Below, one piece after another: positions 1-9,120 of a DNA stretch of 52,165 nt (the first letter of the stretch is position 1; each line of letters opens with the position of its first letter). The DNA lies in the NCBI GenBank assembly GCA_903813345.2, contig CAIIXF020000779.1, positions 836-53,000 on the forward strand, read 5' to 3'. The notes under the pieces were generated by a model. The model saw only the letters and a program-made list of their open reading frames with translations. It had not been told where the DNA came from and made no database searches. The position numbers and the translations under genes were made by a program. The DNA is from Owenia fusiformis. Its lineage: Eukaryota > Annelida > Polychaeta > Sabellida > Oweniidae.

Positions 1-9
1 TTAGCAACA

Positions 10-33
10 GGGTGGTGACAGTACTAGGGTGGG
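10..33 (+). other. G-rich 5' end of module A, possible two-tetrad G-quadruplex
   Basis: Four G-runs lie within 24 bases: GGG 10-12, GG 14-15, GGG 27-29 and GGG 31-33. They are built from a direct repeat AGGGTGG at 9-15 and 26-32. Only two stacked tetrads are possible because one run has two Gs. The central loop is long, so stability would be modest. Confidence 0.35.
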
Positions 34-178
34 AAATAGCGTTATTTTTGTAAAAATTACACTTTCTTAGCAATGTGTACCTTGCATCTCTAAGAAAAAT
101 CAAATCATCCGAAGAATTAGCAATTTAGATTTTCGCTGATTCAGCATTTTTCATTTTTTACCTAAAAATCACAGGTTT

Positions 179-189
179 TGACCATTTTT
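179..189 (+). repeat. TGACCATTTTT motif in module A (copy 1 of 3)
   Basis: The 11-mer also occurs at 549-559 in the same orientation and as its reverse complement at 678-688. The two direct copies share the longer TTTGACCATTTTT. Copies 1 and 3 share 12 bp. It may be a remnant of internal duplication or a repeated binding site. Confidence 0.6.
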
Positions 190-191
190 GG

Positions 192-209
192 CCTGTATTT
201 CGTTACAGG
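192..209. other. Hairpin in module A (CCTGTA / TACAGG)
   Basis: Perfect 6-bp arms at 192-197 and 204-209 enclose a 6-nt loop (TTTCGT). The hairpin directly follows a TGACCATTTTTG motif at 179-190. Confidence 0.55.
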
Positions 210-413
210 ATAGCACAAAAGGGCTGTTAGTGCTGGTTTTAAGAGGTTGTTGACAGGCTTTTATCAAATTATTACCGAATTTAAGGATTCAGCCATTATC
301 ATAGCATGTAATACAGCTTTTTCCTTTGTGTCTGAATTTTTCTTGAAAATATATGACAAAATTGACACATTTAACCCCATAGACTGATCAAATATGGCTG
401 AAAACAGTTACAA

Positions 414-423
414 ACATGCATGT
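414..423. other. 10-bp palindrome ACATGCATGT in module A
   Basis: This is perfect dyad symmetry with no spacer. ATGCAT-type palindromes arise fairly easily in AT-rich DNA; no function is assigned. Confidence 0.5.
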
Positions 424-585
424 AATTAAAACAAGAACATTGCTTTGCAAAACTGATATGATAATTTAATATAGAAGCTCATTTACTGAAAATTAATCAC
501 TAAATAATGGCTAATTTGGGGTAATCTCTGACCGAAAATGACTAGATTTGACCATTTTTTTGTTTCATGGTTCAGTGATTTTGGC

Positions 586-721
586 AATAAACATTATGGA
601 AGTACGAATAAACGTTTTGACATGCTAAATGTTGTGAATTTTTGTTAAGCCATAGCGAGTAGCAGTATTTCTATTGCAAAAATGGTCAGTTATGTATAAA
701 ACTGCATGGCCCTAAAATAAA
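586..721 (+). promoter_or_regulatory. Cluster of three AATAAA poly(A)-type hexamers in module A
   Basis: AATAAA occurs at 586-591, 607-612 and 716-721 on the + strand. A transcript begun at the 746 TATA box would meet this cluster in the next A, about 0.7 kb on after an A|A junction or about 1.1 kb on if a B intervenes. Chance occurrence in AT-rich sequence is quite possible. Confidence 0.25.
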
Positions 722-723
722 TG

Positions 724-733
724 ACCCCGGGGT
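724..733. other. GC-rich 10-bp palindrome ACCCCGGGGT in module A
   Basis: A perfect palindrome with an 8-bp all-G/C core (CCCCGGGG) sits in otherwise AT-rich sequence. It is overlapped on the right by GTTAAC (732-737) and lies 13 bp upstream of the TATA box. A matching TTAACCCC occurs at 371-378, complementary to GGGGTTAA at 729-736. Confidence 0.6.
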
Positions 734-744
734 TAACAAAGCAG

Positions 745-774
745 CTATAAAAGCTCTTCTATTGGTGCGATTGG
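745..774 (+). promoter_or_regulatory. Candidate core promoter in module A (TATA box plus two ATTGG motifs)
   Basis: TATAAAAG at 746-753 matches the TBP consensus TATAWAWR exactly. ATTGG (inverted CCAAT) follows at 761-765 and 770-774, one turn of helix apart. For a + strand transcript the usual start would fall near 775-785, reading out of this module into the next. NF-Y sites normally lie upstream of a TATA box, so this arrangement is not textbook. The same sites recur in all 50 A modules. This is motif evidence only; AT-rich DNA produces TATA boxes easily. Confidence 0.3.
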
Positions 775-857
775 GCTTAAATTGCACAAAAAGTCTTGAA
801 ACACTCTAATGTTTAAGAAAAACAAGATTTCTGGCACAAAATCATTCAACCGTGTCA

Positions 858-864
858 CTATTAG
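858..864. other. Junction heptamer CTATTAG (A|A example)
   Basis: A modules end in CTA, B modules end in CTA, and both start with TTAG. Every internal A|A, A|B and B|A junction therefore reads CTATTAG, a dyad-symmetric heptamer (CTA-T-TAG). It flanks each B as a 7-bp direct repeat, for example at 1718-1724 and 2178-2184. It could be a target-site duplication, a recombination core or microhomology used in array rearrangement; the sequence alone cannot separate these. Confidence 0.9.
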
Positions 865-1783
865 CAACAGGGTGGTGACAGTACTAGGGTGGGAAATAGC
901 GTTATTTTTGTAAAAATTACACTTTCTTAGCAATGTGTACCTTGCATCTCTAAGAAAAATCAAATCATCCGAAGAATTAGCAATTTAGATTTTCGCTGAT
1001 TCAGCATTTTTCATTTTTTACCTAAAAATCACAGGTTTTGACCATTTTTGGCCTGTATTTCGTTACAGGATAGCACAAAAGGGCTGTTAGTGCTGGTTTT
1101 AAGAGGTTGTTGACAGGCTTTTATCAAATTATTACCGAATTTAAGGATTCAGCCATTATCATAGCATGTAATACAGCTTTTTCCTTTGTGTCTGAATTTT
1201 TCTTGAAAATATATGACAAAATTGACACATTTAACCCCATAGACTGATCAAATATGGCTGAAAACAGTTACAAACATGCATGTAATTAAAACAAGAACAT
1301 TGCTTTGCAAAACTGATATGATAATTTAATATAGAAGCTCATTTACTGAAAATTAATCACTAAATAATGGCTAATTTGGGGTAATCTCTGACCGAAAATG
1401 ACTAGATTTGACCATTTTTTTGTTTCATGGTTCAGTGATTTTGGCAATAAACATTATGGAAGTACGAATAAACGTTTTGACATGCTAAATGTTGTGAATT
1501 TTTGTTAAGCCATAGCGAGTAGCAGTATTTCTATTGCAAAAATGGTCAGTTATGTATAAAACTGCATGGCCCTAAAATAAATGACCCCGGGGTTAACAAA
1601 GCAGCTATAAAAGCTCTTCTATTGGTGCGATTGGGCTTAAATTGCACAAAAAGTCTTGAAACACTCTAATGTTTAAGAAAAACAAGATTTCTGGCACAAA
1701 ATCATTCAACCGTGTCACTATTAGAATATAGTCCGGAGTAGGGATACTAGCGGTTACCGTTGGTTATTTGGTTTTCTGTATAA

Positions 1784-1793
1784 AAAAGCTTTT
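1784..1793. other. 10-bp palindrome AAAAGCTTTT in module B
   Basis: Perfect palindrome within an A-run/T-run stretch upstream of the CTCF-like motif. Confidence 0.5.
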
Positions 1794-1814
1794 CTCCTTT
1801 TCTGTCCCGTCGCA

Positions 1815-1828
1815 GCGCCATCTAGTGT
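1815..1828 (-). promoter_or_regulatory. CTCF-like core motif in module B
   Basis: The + strand reads GCGCCATCTAGTGT. The reverse complement of the commonly cited CTCF core CCASYAGRKGGCRS is SYGCCMYCTRSTGG, and 13 of 14 positions agree; the only mismatch is the last G (here T). The motif therefore lies on the minus strand and recurs in all 19 B modules in one orientation. CTCF is a bilaterian architectural zinc-finger protein. Similar GCGCC-CTAGTG strings also occur in animal transposons, so binding is an inference. Confidence 0.4.
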
Positions 1829-1920
1829 TTGATAAATGAATCAAGGTTTATTTTCGATAGGGTAAGTACTAATCTATCAGGAAACATTTACAAGTTTGGT
1901 TAGAAACAGAATTTTTATAG

Positions 1921-1927
1921 ATGGCGG
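1921..1927 (+). promoter_or_regulatory. ATGGCGG (YY1/Pho-type core) in module B
   Basis: TAGATGGCGGA agrees with the YY1-type consensus AAGATGGCGGC at 9 of 11 positions, with the ATGGCGG core intact. It lies 93 bp downstream of the CTCF-like motif in every B. Evidence is weak because the core is only 7 bp. Confidence 0.25.
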
Positions 1928-2017
1928 AGTGATTTTTGAGACTATGTAGAGCAGAATAATTTTCTGAAACAGGTAGCTTTACGGTGGTAGCTCTCTCCAG
2001 ATTCAGTTATCTCAAAA

Positions 2018-2033
2018 ACGGTGTGGTCACCGT
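2018..2033. other. Hairpin in module B (ACGGTG / CACCGT)
   Basis: Perfect 6-bp arms at 2018-2023 and 2028-2033 with a TGGT loop. ACGGTGGT also occurs at 1981-1988, giving a second copy of the left arm. Confidence 0.5.
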
Positions 2034-2078
2034 ATGCTTATTTTGTAACGGCAAGCTAGACAAGACTCCAATGAACAC

Positions 2079-2112
2079 TGGGCACTGTTTCGCTGAGCTA
2101 GATCTGTGCCCA
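2079..2112. other. Hairpin in module B (TGGGCAC / GTGCCCA)
   Basis: Perfect 7-bp GC-rich arms at 2079-2085 and 2106-2112 with a 20-nt loop. No U-run follows, so it does not look like a bacterial terminator. Confidence 0.5.
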
Positions 2113-2180
2113 TGAATATATTATGAAATGAAACGTTATAATGGTCGTCAATGGGATTTTTTACTGCAATCTTGACCCTA

Positions 2181-3900
2181 TTAGCAACAGGGTGGTGACA
2201 GTACTAGGGTGGGAAATAGCGTTATTTTTGTAAAAATTACACTTTCTTAGCAATGTGTACCTTGCATCTCTAAGAAAAATCAAATCATCCGAAGAATTAG
2301 CAATTTAGATTTTCGCTGATTCAGCATTTTTCATTTTTTACCTAAAAATCACAGGTTTTGACCATTTTTGGCCTGTATTTCGTTACAGGATAGCACAAAA
2401 GGGCTGTTAGTGCTGGTTTTAAGAGGTTGTTGACAGGCTTTTATCAAATTATTACCGAATTTAAGGATTCAGCCATTATCATAGCATGTAATACAGCTTT
2501 TTCCTTTGTGTCTGAATTTTTCTTGAAAATATATGACAAAATTGACACATTTAACCCCATAGACTGATCAAATATGGCTGAAAACAGTTACAAACATGCA
2601 TGTAATTAAAACAAGAACATTGCTTTGCAAAACTGATATGATAATTTAATATAGAAGCTCATTTACTGAAAATTAATCACTAAATAATGGCTAATTTGGG
2701 GTAATCTCTGACCGAAAATGACTAGATTTGACCATTTTTTTGTTTCATGGTTCAGTGATTTTGGCAATAAACATTATGGAAGTACGAATAAACGTTTTGA
2801 CATGCTAAATGTTGTGAATTTTTGTTAAGCCATAGCGAGTAGCAGTATTTCTATTGCAAAAATGGTCAGTTATGTATAAAACTGCATGGCCCTAAAATAA
2901 ATGACCCCGGGGTTAACAAAGCAGCTATAAAAGCTCTTCTATTGGTGCGATTGGGCTTAAATTGCACAAAAAGTCTTGAAACACTCTAATGTTTAAGAAA
3001 AACAAGATTTCTGGCACAAAATCATTCAACCGTGTCACTATTAGCAACAGGGTGGTGACAGTACTAGGGTGGGAAATAGCGTTATTTTTGTAAAAATTAC
3101 ACTTTCTTAGCAATGTGTACCTTGCATCTCTAAGAAAAATCAAATCATCCGAAGAATTAGCAATTTAGATTTTCGCTGATTCAGCATTTTTCATTTTTTA
3201 CCTAAAAATCACAGGTTTTGACCATTTTTGGCCTGTATTTCGTTACAGGATAGCACAAAAGGGCTGTTAGTGCTGGTTTTAAGAGGTTGTTGACAGGCTT
3301 TTATCAAATTATTACCGAATTTAAGGATTCAGCCATTATCATAGCATGTAATACAGCTTTTTCCTTTGTGTCTGAATTTTTCTTGAAAATATATGACAAA
3401 ATTGACACATTTAACCCCATAGACTGATCAAATATGGCTGAAAACAGTTACAAACATGCATGTAATTAAAACAAGAACATTGCTTTGCAAAACTGATATG
3501 ATAATTTAATATAGAAGCTCATTTACTGAAAATTAATCACTAAATAATGGCTAATTTGGGGTAATCTCTGACCGAAAATGACTAGATTTGACCATTTTTT
3601 TGTTTCATGGTTCAGTGATTTTGGCAATAAACATTATGGAAGTACGAATAAACGTTTTGACATGCTAAATGTTGTGAATTTTTGTTAAGCCATAGCGAGT
3701 AGCAGTATTTCTATTGCAAAAATGGTCAGTTATGTATAAAACTGCATGGCCCTAAAATAAATGACCCCGGGGTTAACAAAGCAGCTATAAAAGCTCTTCT
3801 ATTGGTGCGATTGGGCTTAAATTGCACAAAAAGTCTTGAAACACTCTAATGTTTAAGAAAAACAAGATTTCTGGCACAAAATCATTCAACCGTGTCACTA
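2181..3900 (+). repeat. A-run 2 (2 A modules)
   Basis: Modules start at 2181 and 3041; bounded by B modules on both sides. Confidence 0.95.
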
Positions 3901-4360
3901 TTAGAATATAGTCCGGAGTAGGGATACTAGCGGTTACCGTTGGTTATTTGGTTTTCTGTATAAAAAAGCTTTTCTCCTTTTCTGTCCCGTCGCAGCGCCA
4001 TCTAGTGTTTGATAAATGAATCAAGGTTTATTTTCGATAGGGTAAGTACTAATCTATCAGGAAACATTTACAAGTTTGGTTAGAAACAGAATTTTTATAG
4101 ATGGCGGAGTGATTTTTGAGACTATGTAGAGCAGAATAATTTTCTGAAACAGGTAGCTTTACGGTGGTAGCTCTCTCCAGATTCAGTTATCTCAAAAACG
4201 GTGTGGTCACCGTATGCTTATTTTGTAACGGCAAGCTAGACAAGACTCCAATGAACACTGGGCACTGTTTCGCTGAGCTAGATCTGTGCCCATGAATATA
4301 TTATGAAATGAAACGTTATAATGGTCGTCAATGGGATTTTTTACTGCAATCTTGACCCTA
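3901..4360 (+). repeat. Module B, copy 2
   Basis: Full-length 460-bp copy, no difference from the reference B seen by eye. Confidence 0.95.
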
Positions 4361-5220
4361 TTAGCAACAGGGTGGTGACAGTACTAGGGTGGGAAATAGC
4401 GTTATTTTTGTAAAAATTACACTTTCTTAGCAATGTGTACCTTGCATCTCTAAGAAAAATCAAATCATCCGAAGAATTAGCAATTTAGATTTTCGCTGAT
4501 TCAGCATTTTTCATTTTTTACCTAAAAATCACAGGTTTTGACCATTTTTGGCCTGTATTTCGTTACAGGATAGCACAAAAGGGCTGTTAGTGCTGGTTTT
4601 AAGAGGTTGTTGACAGGCTTTTATCAAATTATTACCGAATTTAAGGATTCAGCCATTATCATAGCATGTAATACAGCTTTTTCCTTTGTGTCTGAATTTT
4701 TCTTGAAAATATATGACAAAATTGACACATTTAACCCCATAGACTGATCAAATATGGCTGAAAACAGTTACAAACATGCATGTAATTAAAACAAGAACAT
4801 TGCTTTGCAAAACTGATATGATAATTTAATATAGAAGCTCATTTACTGAAAATTAATCACTAAATAATGGCTAATTTGGGGTAATCTCTGACCGAAAATG
4901 ACTAGATTTGACCATTTTTTTGTTTCATGGTTCAGTGATTTTGGCAATAAACATTATGGAAGTACGAATAAACGTTTTGACATGCTAAATGTTGTGAATT
5001 TTTGTTAAGCCATAGCGAGTAGCAGTATTTCTATTGCAAAAATGGTCAGTTATGTATAAAACTGCATGGCCCTAAAATAAATGACCCCGGGGTTAACAAA
5101 GCAGCTATAAAAGCTCTTCTATTGGTGCGATTGGGCTTAAATTGCACAAAAAGTCTTGAAACACTCTAATGTTTAAGAAAAACAAGATTTCTGGCACAAA
5201 ATCATTCAACCGTGTCACTA
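4361..5220 (+). repeat. A-run 3 (single A module)
   Basis: One A between two Bs, so two 1320-bp long repeats are adjacent here (3041-4360 and 4361-5680). Confidence 0.95.
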
Positions 5221-5680
5221 TTAGAATATAGTCCGGAGTAGGGATACTAGCGGTTACCGTTGGTTATTTGGTTTTCTGTATAAAAAAGCTTTTCTCCTTT
5301 TCTGTCCCGTCGCAGCGCCATCTAGTGTTTGATAAATGAATCAAGGTTTATTTTCGATAGGGTAAGTACTAATCTATCAGGAAACATTTACAAGTTTGGT
5401 TAGAAACAGAATTTTTATAGATGGCGGAGTGATTTTTGAGACTATGTAGAGCAGAATAATTTTCTGAAACAGGTAGCTTTACGGTGGTAGCTCTCTCCAG
5501 ATTCAGTTATCTCAAAAACGGTGTGGTCACCGTATGCTTATTTTGTAACGGCAAGCTAGACAAGACTCCAATGAACACTGGGCACTGTTTCGCTGAGCTA
5601 GATCTGTGCCCATGAATATATTATGAAATGAAACGTTATAATGGTCGTCAATGGGATTTTTTACTGCAATCTTGACCCTA
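5221..5680 (+). repeat. Module B, copy 3
   Basis: Full-length 460-bp copy. Confidence 0.95.
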
Positions 5681-8600
5681 TTAGCAACAGGGTGGTGACA
5701 GTACTAGGGTGGGAAATAGCGTTATTTTTGTAAAAATTACACTTTCTTAGCAATGTGTACCTTGCATCTCTAAGAAAAATCAAATCATCCGAAGAATTAG
5801 CAATTTAGATTTTCGCTGATTCAGCATTTTTCATTTTTTACCTAAAAATCACAGGTTTTGACCATTTTTGGCCTGTATTTCGTTACAGGATAGCACAAAA
5901 GGGCTGTTAGTGCTGGTTTTAAGAGGTTGTTGACAGGCTTTTATCAAATTATTACCGAATTTAAGGATTCAGCCATTATCATAGCATGTAATACAGCTTT
6001 TTCCTTTGTGTCTGAATTTTTCTTGAAAATATATGACAAAATTGACACATTTAACCCCATAGACTGATCAAATATGGCTGAAAACAGTTACAAACATGCA
6101 TGTAATTAAAACAAGAACATTGCTTTGCAAAACTGATATGATAATTTAATATAGAAGCTCATTTACTGAAAATTAATCACTAAATAATGGCTAATTTGGG
6201 GTAATCTCTGACCGAAAATGACTAGATTTGACCATTTTTTTGTTTCATGGTTCAGTGATTTTGGCAATAAACATTATGGAAGTACGAATAAACGTTTTGA
6301 CATGCTAAATGTTGTGAATTTTTGTTAAGCCATAGCGAGTAGCAGTATTTCTATTGCAAAAATGGTCAGTTATGTATAAAACTGCATGGCCCTAAAATAA
6401 ATGACCCCGGGGTTAACAAAGCAGCTATAAAAGCTCTTCTATTGGTGCGATTGGGCTTAAATTGCACAAAAAGTCTTGAAACACTCTAATGTTTAAGAAA
6501 AACAAGATTTCTGGCACAAAATCATTCAACCGTGTCACTATTAGCAACAGGGTGGTGACAGTACTAGGGTGGGAAATAGCGTTATTTTTGTAAAAATTAC
6601 ACTTTCTTAGCAATGTGTACCTTGCATCTCTAAGAAAAATCAAATCATCCGAAGAATTAGCAATTTAGATTTTCGCTGATTCAGCATTTTTCATTTTTTA
6701 CCTAAAAATCACAGGTTTTGACCATTTTTGGCCTGTATTTCGTTACAGGATAGCACAAAAGGGCTGTTAGTGCTGGTTTTAAGAGGTTGTTGACAGGCTT
6801 TTATCAAATTATTACCGAATTTAAGGATTCAGCCATTATCATAGCATGTAATACAGCTTTTTCCTTTGTGTCTGAATTTTTCTTGAAAATATATGACAAA
6901 ATTGACACATTTAACCCCATAGACTGATCAAATATGGCTGAAAACAGTTACAAACATGCATGTAATTAAAACAAGAACATTGCTTTGCAAAACTGATATG
7001 ATAATTTAATATAGAAGCTCATTTACTGAAAATTAATCACTAAATAATGGCTAATTTGGGGTAATCTCTGACCGAAAATGACTAGATTTGACCATTTTTT
7101 TGTTTCATGGTTCAGTGATTTTGGCAATAAACATTATGGAAGTACGAATAAACGTTTTGACATGCTAAATGTTGTGAATTTTTGTTAAGCCATAGCGAGT
7201 AGCAGTATTTCTATTGCAAAAATGGTCAGTTATGTATAAAACTGCATGGCCCTAAAATAAATGACCCCGGGGTTAACAAAGCAGCTATAAAAGCTCTTCT
7301 ATTGGTGCGATTGGGCTTAAATTGCACAAAAAGTCTTGAAACACTCTAATGTTTAAGAAAAACAAGATTTCTGGCACAAAATCATTCAACCGTGTCACTA
7401 TTAGCAACAGGGTGGTGACAGTACTAGGGTGGGAAATAGCGTTATTTTTGTAAAAATTACACTTTCTTAGCAATGTGTACCTTGCATCTCTAAGAAAAAT
7501 CAAATCATCCGAAGAATTAGCAATTTAGATTTTCGCTGATTCAGCATTTTTCATTTTTTACCTAAAAATCACAGGTTTTGACCATTTTTGGCCTGTATTT
7601 CGTTACAGGATAGCACAAAAGGGCTGTTAGTGCTGGTTTTAAGAGGTTGTTGACAGGCTTTTATCAAATTATTACCGAATTTAAGGATTCAGCCATTATC
7701 ATAGCATGTAATACAGCTTTTTCCTTTGTGTCTGAATTTTTCTTGAAAATATATGACAAAATTGACACATTTAACCCCATAGACTGATCAAATATGGCTG
7801 AAAACAGTTACAAACATGCATGTAATTAAAACAAGAACATTGCTTTGCAAAACTGATATGATAATTTAATATAGAAGCTCATTTACTGAAAATTAATCAC
7901 TAAATAATGGCTAATTTGGGGTAATCTCTGACCGAAAATGACTAGATTTGACCATTTTTTTGTTTCATGGTTCAGTGATTTTGGCAATAAACATTATGGA
8001 AGTACGAATAAACGTTTTGACATGCTAAATGTTGTGAATTTTTGTTAAGCCATAGCGAGTAGCAGTATTTCTATTGCAAAAATGGTCAGTTATGTATAAA
8101 ACTGCATGGCCCTAAAATAAATGACCCCGGGGTTAACAAAGCAGCTATAAAAGCTCTTCTATTGGTGCGATTGGGCTTAAATTGCACAAAAAGTCTTGAA
8201 ACACTCTAATGTTTAAGAAAAACAAGATTTCTGGCACAAAATCATTCAACCGTGTCACTATTAGCAACAGGGTGGTGACAGTACTAGGGTGGGAAATAGC
8301 GTTATTTTTGTAAAAATTACACTTTCTTAGCAATGTGTACCTTGCATCTCTAAGAAAAATCAAATCATCCGAAGAATTAGCAATTTAGATTTTCGCTGAT
8401 TCAGCATTTTTCATTTTTTACCTAAAAATCACAGGTTTTGACCATTTTTGGCCTGTATTTCGTTACAGGATAGCACAAAAGGGCTGTTAGTGCTGGTTTT
8501 AAGAGGTTGTTGACAGGCTTTTATCAAATTATTACCGAATTTAAGGATTCAGCCATTATCATAGCATGTAATACAGCTTTTTCCTTTGTGTCTGAATTTT

Positions 8601-9120
8601 TCTTGAAAATATATGACAAAATTGACACATTTAACCCCATAGACTGATCAAATATGGCTGAAAACAGTTACAAACATGCATGTAATTAAAACAAGAACAT
8701 TGCTTTGCAAAACTGATATGATAATTTAATATAGAAGCTCATTTACTGAAAATTAATCACTAAATAATGGCTAATTTGGGGTAATCTCTGACCGAAAATG
8801 ACTAGATTTGACCATTTTTTTGTTTCATGGTTCAGTGATTTTGGCAATAAACATTATGGAAGTACGAATAAACGTTTTGACATGCTAAATGTTGTGAATT
8901 TTTGTTAAGCCATAGCGAGTAGCAGTATTTCTATTGCAAAAATGGTCAGTTATGTATAAAACTGCATGGCCCTAAAATAAATGACCCCGGGGTTAACAAA
9001 GCAGCTATAAAAGCTCTTCTATTGGTGCGATTGGGCTTAAATTGCACAAAAAGTCTTGAAACACTCTAATGTTTAAGAAAAACAAGATTTCTGGCACAAA
9101 ATCATTCAACCGTGTCACTA
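5681..9120 (+). repeat. A-run 4 (4 A modules)
   Basis: Modules start at 5681, 6541, 7401 and 8261. Confidence 0.95.

Larger units (their letters stand above)
1..860 (+). repeat. Module A, reference copy (860 bp)
   Basis: This is the first of 50 A modules; offsets in other entries refer to it. It is AT-rich and non-coding, with stops in all frames at short intervals. Notable parts in order: a G-rich 5' end (10-33); TTAGCAA at 1, 67 and 117; an interrupted palindrome GCTGA-T-TCAGC (135-145); TGACCATTTTT at 179-189 and 549-559, with its reverse complement at 678-688; a 6-bp hairpin (192-209); palindrome ACATGCATGT (414-423); AATAAA at 586, 607 and 716; palindrome ACCCCGGGGT (724-733); TATAAAAG (746-753); and ATTGG at 761 and 770. 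I recognise no transposase, tRNA-like head, poly-A tail or terminal inverted repeat. I do not recognise the family. Confidence 0.95.
1..1720 (+). repeat. A-run 1 (2 A modules)
   Basis: Modules at 1-860 and 861-1720. The window opens exactly on a module boundary, so whether another A or a B precedes it is unknown. Confidence 0.95.
1721..2180 (+). repeat. Module B, reference copy (460 bp)
   Basis: This is the first of 19 B modules. It shares no clear similarity with module A beyond the ends (TTAG at the start, CTA at the finish) and a TACTAG at nearly the same offset. It is less AT-rich than A in places. It contains palindrome AAAAGCTTTT (1784-1793), a CTCF-like core (1815-1828), ATGGCGG (1921-1927), a 6-bp hairpin (2018-2033) and a 7-bp hairpin TGGGCAC/GTGCCCA (2079-2112). 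The longest ATG frames seen are about 9-14 codons, so it is non-coding. It has no terminal inverted repeats, poly-A tail or Pol III boxes, so if it is an insertion it is not a recognisable classical transposon or SINE. It is always flanked by A on the left, and by A or the array end on the right. Confidence 0.95.

Noticed and set aside
198-214. CENP-B-box-like sequence in module A
   Set aside because: TTCG and the central A fit NTTCGNNNNANNCGGGN, but the essential CGGG is ATAG here, so it is not a CENP-B box.
371-378. TTAACCCC as a telomere-like motif
   Set aside because: It is a single short occurrence per A, not a tandem telomere repeat.
569-580. Possible Pol III B box (GGTTCAGTGATT) suggesting a SINE
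   Set aside because: It departs from GGTTCGANNCC at several positions; no matching A box upstream and no A-rich tail.
1-860. 860 bp as five nucleosome repeats of 172 bp
   Set aside because: The multiple is arithmetically neat, but the 460-bp B does not fit it and no 172-bp sub-periodicity is visible in A.
745-963. Open frame of 72 codons on the minus strand, spanning every A|A junction (31 identical copies)
   Set aside because: It begins at TTG and contains no ATG, exists only where two A modules meet, and its stop overlaps the TATA-like motif. It is destroyed wherever B follows and has no recognisable domain. It is a chance frame copied by the repeat.
1862-1880. Splice-like signals in module B (GTAAGT, TACTAAT, CAG)
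   Set aside because: Donor, branch-like and acceptor-like motifs fall within 19 bases, too short for an intron, and no exon is evident on either side.
2079-2112. Rho-independent terminator in module B
   Set aside because: The 20-nt loop and absence of a following T-run do not fit a terminator, and the sequence looks eukaryotic.
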